The position numbers were made by a program, and so were the translations under genes. Shown here piece after piece: positions 63,456 to 64,000 of a DNA stretch of 64,000 bases (position 1 is its first letter; each line of letters starts with the position of its first letter). The DNA is taken from assembly GCF_006715785.1 (NCBI RefSeq), contig NZ_VFNX01000001.1, positions 248,001 through 312,000 on the forward strand. The letters run 5' to 3'. Below the pieces are notes generated by a model. It made no database searches and was not told the DNA's origin. It saw nothing but the letters and a program-made list of their open reading frames with translations. The stretch is from Streptomyces puniciscabiei (lineage in GTDB: Bacteria > Actinomycetota > Actinomycetes > Streptomycetales > Streptomycetaceae).

Positions 63456-64000
63456 ATGCCCGAGTACGGCTATTTCCTGGCGAGCGAGGAGCACGACCCC
63501 GCAGCGCTCGTCGAGCAGGCCCGGATGGCCGAGCAGGCCGGCTTCCGGGCGCTGTGGATCTCCGACCACTTCCACCCGTGGAACGACGCGCAGGGGCAGA
63601 GCCCGTTCGTGTGGTCGGTGATCGGCGCCCTGTCGGAGGCGGTGTCGCTGCCCATCGAGACGGCGGTGACCTGTCCGACCGTGCGGATGCACCCGGCGGT
63701 GACGGCGCAGGCCGCGGCCACCAGCGCGGTGCTGACCGAGGGCCGTTTCCGGCTGGGCGTCGGCACGGGCGAGGCGCTCAACGAGCACATCCTCGGCGAC
63801 CGCTGGCCCCCGCTGCACGTCCGCCTGGAGATGCTGGAGGAGGCCATCCAGGTCATGCGCCGGCTGTTCACCGGGGAGGAGGTCAACCACCACGGCACGC
63901 ACTACACCGTGGAGAACGCCCGCCTCTACACCGTCCCCGAGGAGCCCGTCCCGATCGACATCTCCGGCTTCGGGCCGAAGGCGACGTCGCTCGCCGCCCG
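63456..64000 (+). CDS. F420-dependent LLM-class oxidoreductase, 3' end cut by window
   Basis: The first 181 residues of a luciferase-like monooxygenase-fold enzyme. EYGYFLASEEHDPAALVEQARMAEQAGFRALWISDHFHPWNDAQGQSPFVWSVIGAL and LTEGRFRLGVGTGEALNEH are diagnostic of the F420-dependent glucose-6-phosphate dehydrogenase-like LLM group. The ATG at 63456 follows GCGGAGG. The frame is open to the window edge. A 16-base direct repeat lies just upstream and may control it. Confidence 0.88.
   Translation, partial: MPEYGYFLASEEHDPAALVEQARMAEQAGFRALWISDHFHPWNDAQGQSPFVWSVIGALSEAVSLPIETAVTCPTVRMHPAVTAQAAATSAVLTEGRFRLGVGTGEALNEHILGDRWPPLHVRLEMLEEAIQVMRRLFTGEEVNHHGTHYTVENARLYTVPEEPVPIDISGFGPKATSLAA

Noticed and set aside
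1..64000. CRISPR arrays, tRNA or rRNA genes, intact insertion sequences, attachment sites
   Set aside because: No regular spaced repeats, no cloverleaf with conserved T-loop, no transposase with terminal inverted repeats was found. The repeats present are inside genes or near their ends.

Overview
The window looks like a piece of a Streptomyces chromosome, or a very close actinomycete. The DNA is strongly GC-rich, start codons are often GTG and sometimes TTG, and neighbouring genes repeatedly overlap by ATGA or GTGA. A complete gas-vesicle set is present in the Streptomyces order gvpOAFGYZJLSK. CebR-type and CsnR-type operators sit in front of cellulase and chitosanase genes. No rRNA, tRNA, CRISPR array or intact insertion sequence was seen. 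Both edges cut a gene: an MFS exporter on the left and a luciferase-like (probably F420-dependent) oxidoreductase on the right.

Left part (1-16 kb). After the exporter and a fatty acyl-CoA ligase comes the most unusual locus, a leftward operon of about 10 kb (13246 down to 3222). It begins with a short pqqA precursor gene, then pqqC, pqqD and pqqE. These lead by a 4-base overlap into a GH105-type unsaturated glycuronyl hydrolase. Next, again by a 4-base overlap, comes a 1507-residue secreted polypeptide carrying three glycoside-hydrolase-like modules (GH28-like, GH29-like, GH27) and an F5/8C-type binding domain. The operon ends with a secreted, CBM35-bearing, PQQ-dependent sugar dehydrogenase. 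The operon therefore encodes cofactor synthesis, polysaccharide cleavage and sugar oxidation together. No pqqB is visible. A divergent aldo/keto reductase, an ABM-like protein, a GH75 chitosanase with a CsnR-type box and an SDR oxidoreductase follow.

Middle part (16-41 kb). A WD40-type remnant, a His-rich methyltransferase and a PhyH-family dioxygenase precede a cellulase cluster: GH5 and GH6 leftward, GH48 rightward, diverging from a region with a perfect CebR box. Then come housekeeping and regulatory genes: a methyltransferase, a pterin dehydratase, an ADP-ribosylglycohydrolase facing an XRE regulator, a second XRE regulator with a DUF574 methyltransferase, an orphan narJ, a second dnaK, an OsmC protein, a holin-like/phosphodiesterase fusion, two decayed-looking genes, two metallo-beta-lactamase-fold proteins, a DedA protein and a PLP aminotransferase-like protein.

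Right part (41-64 kb). A secreted protein with cysteine at every sixth residue over 91 residues is followed by a TPP-enzyme operon that includes a frameshifted membrane-protein gene. Next come an eRF1-like protein, an ABC-F ATPase, a histidine phosphatase, a PAP2/diacylglycerol-kinase fusion and a methyltransferase. The ten-gene gvp operon follows. A leftward set (NADH dehydrogenase-like, transketolase, LigD-type polymerase) lies upstream of gvpO.
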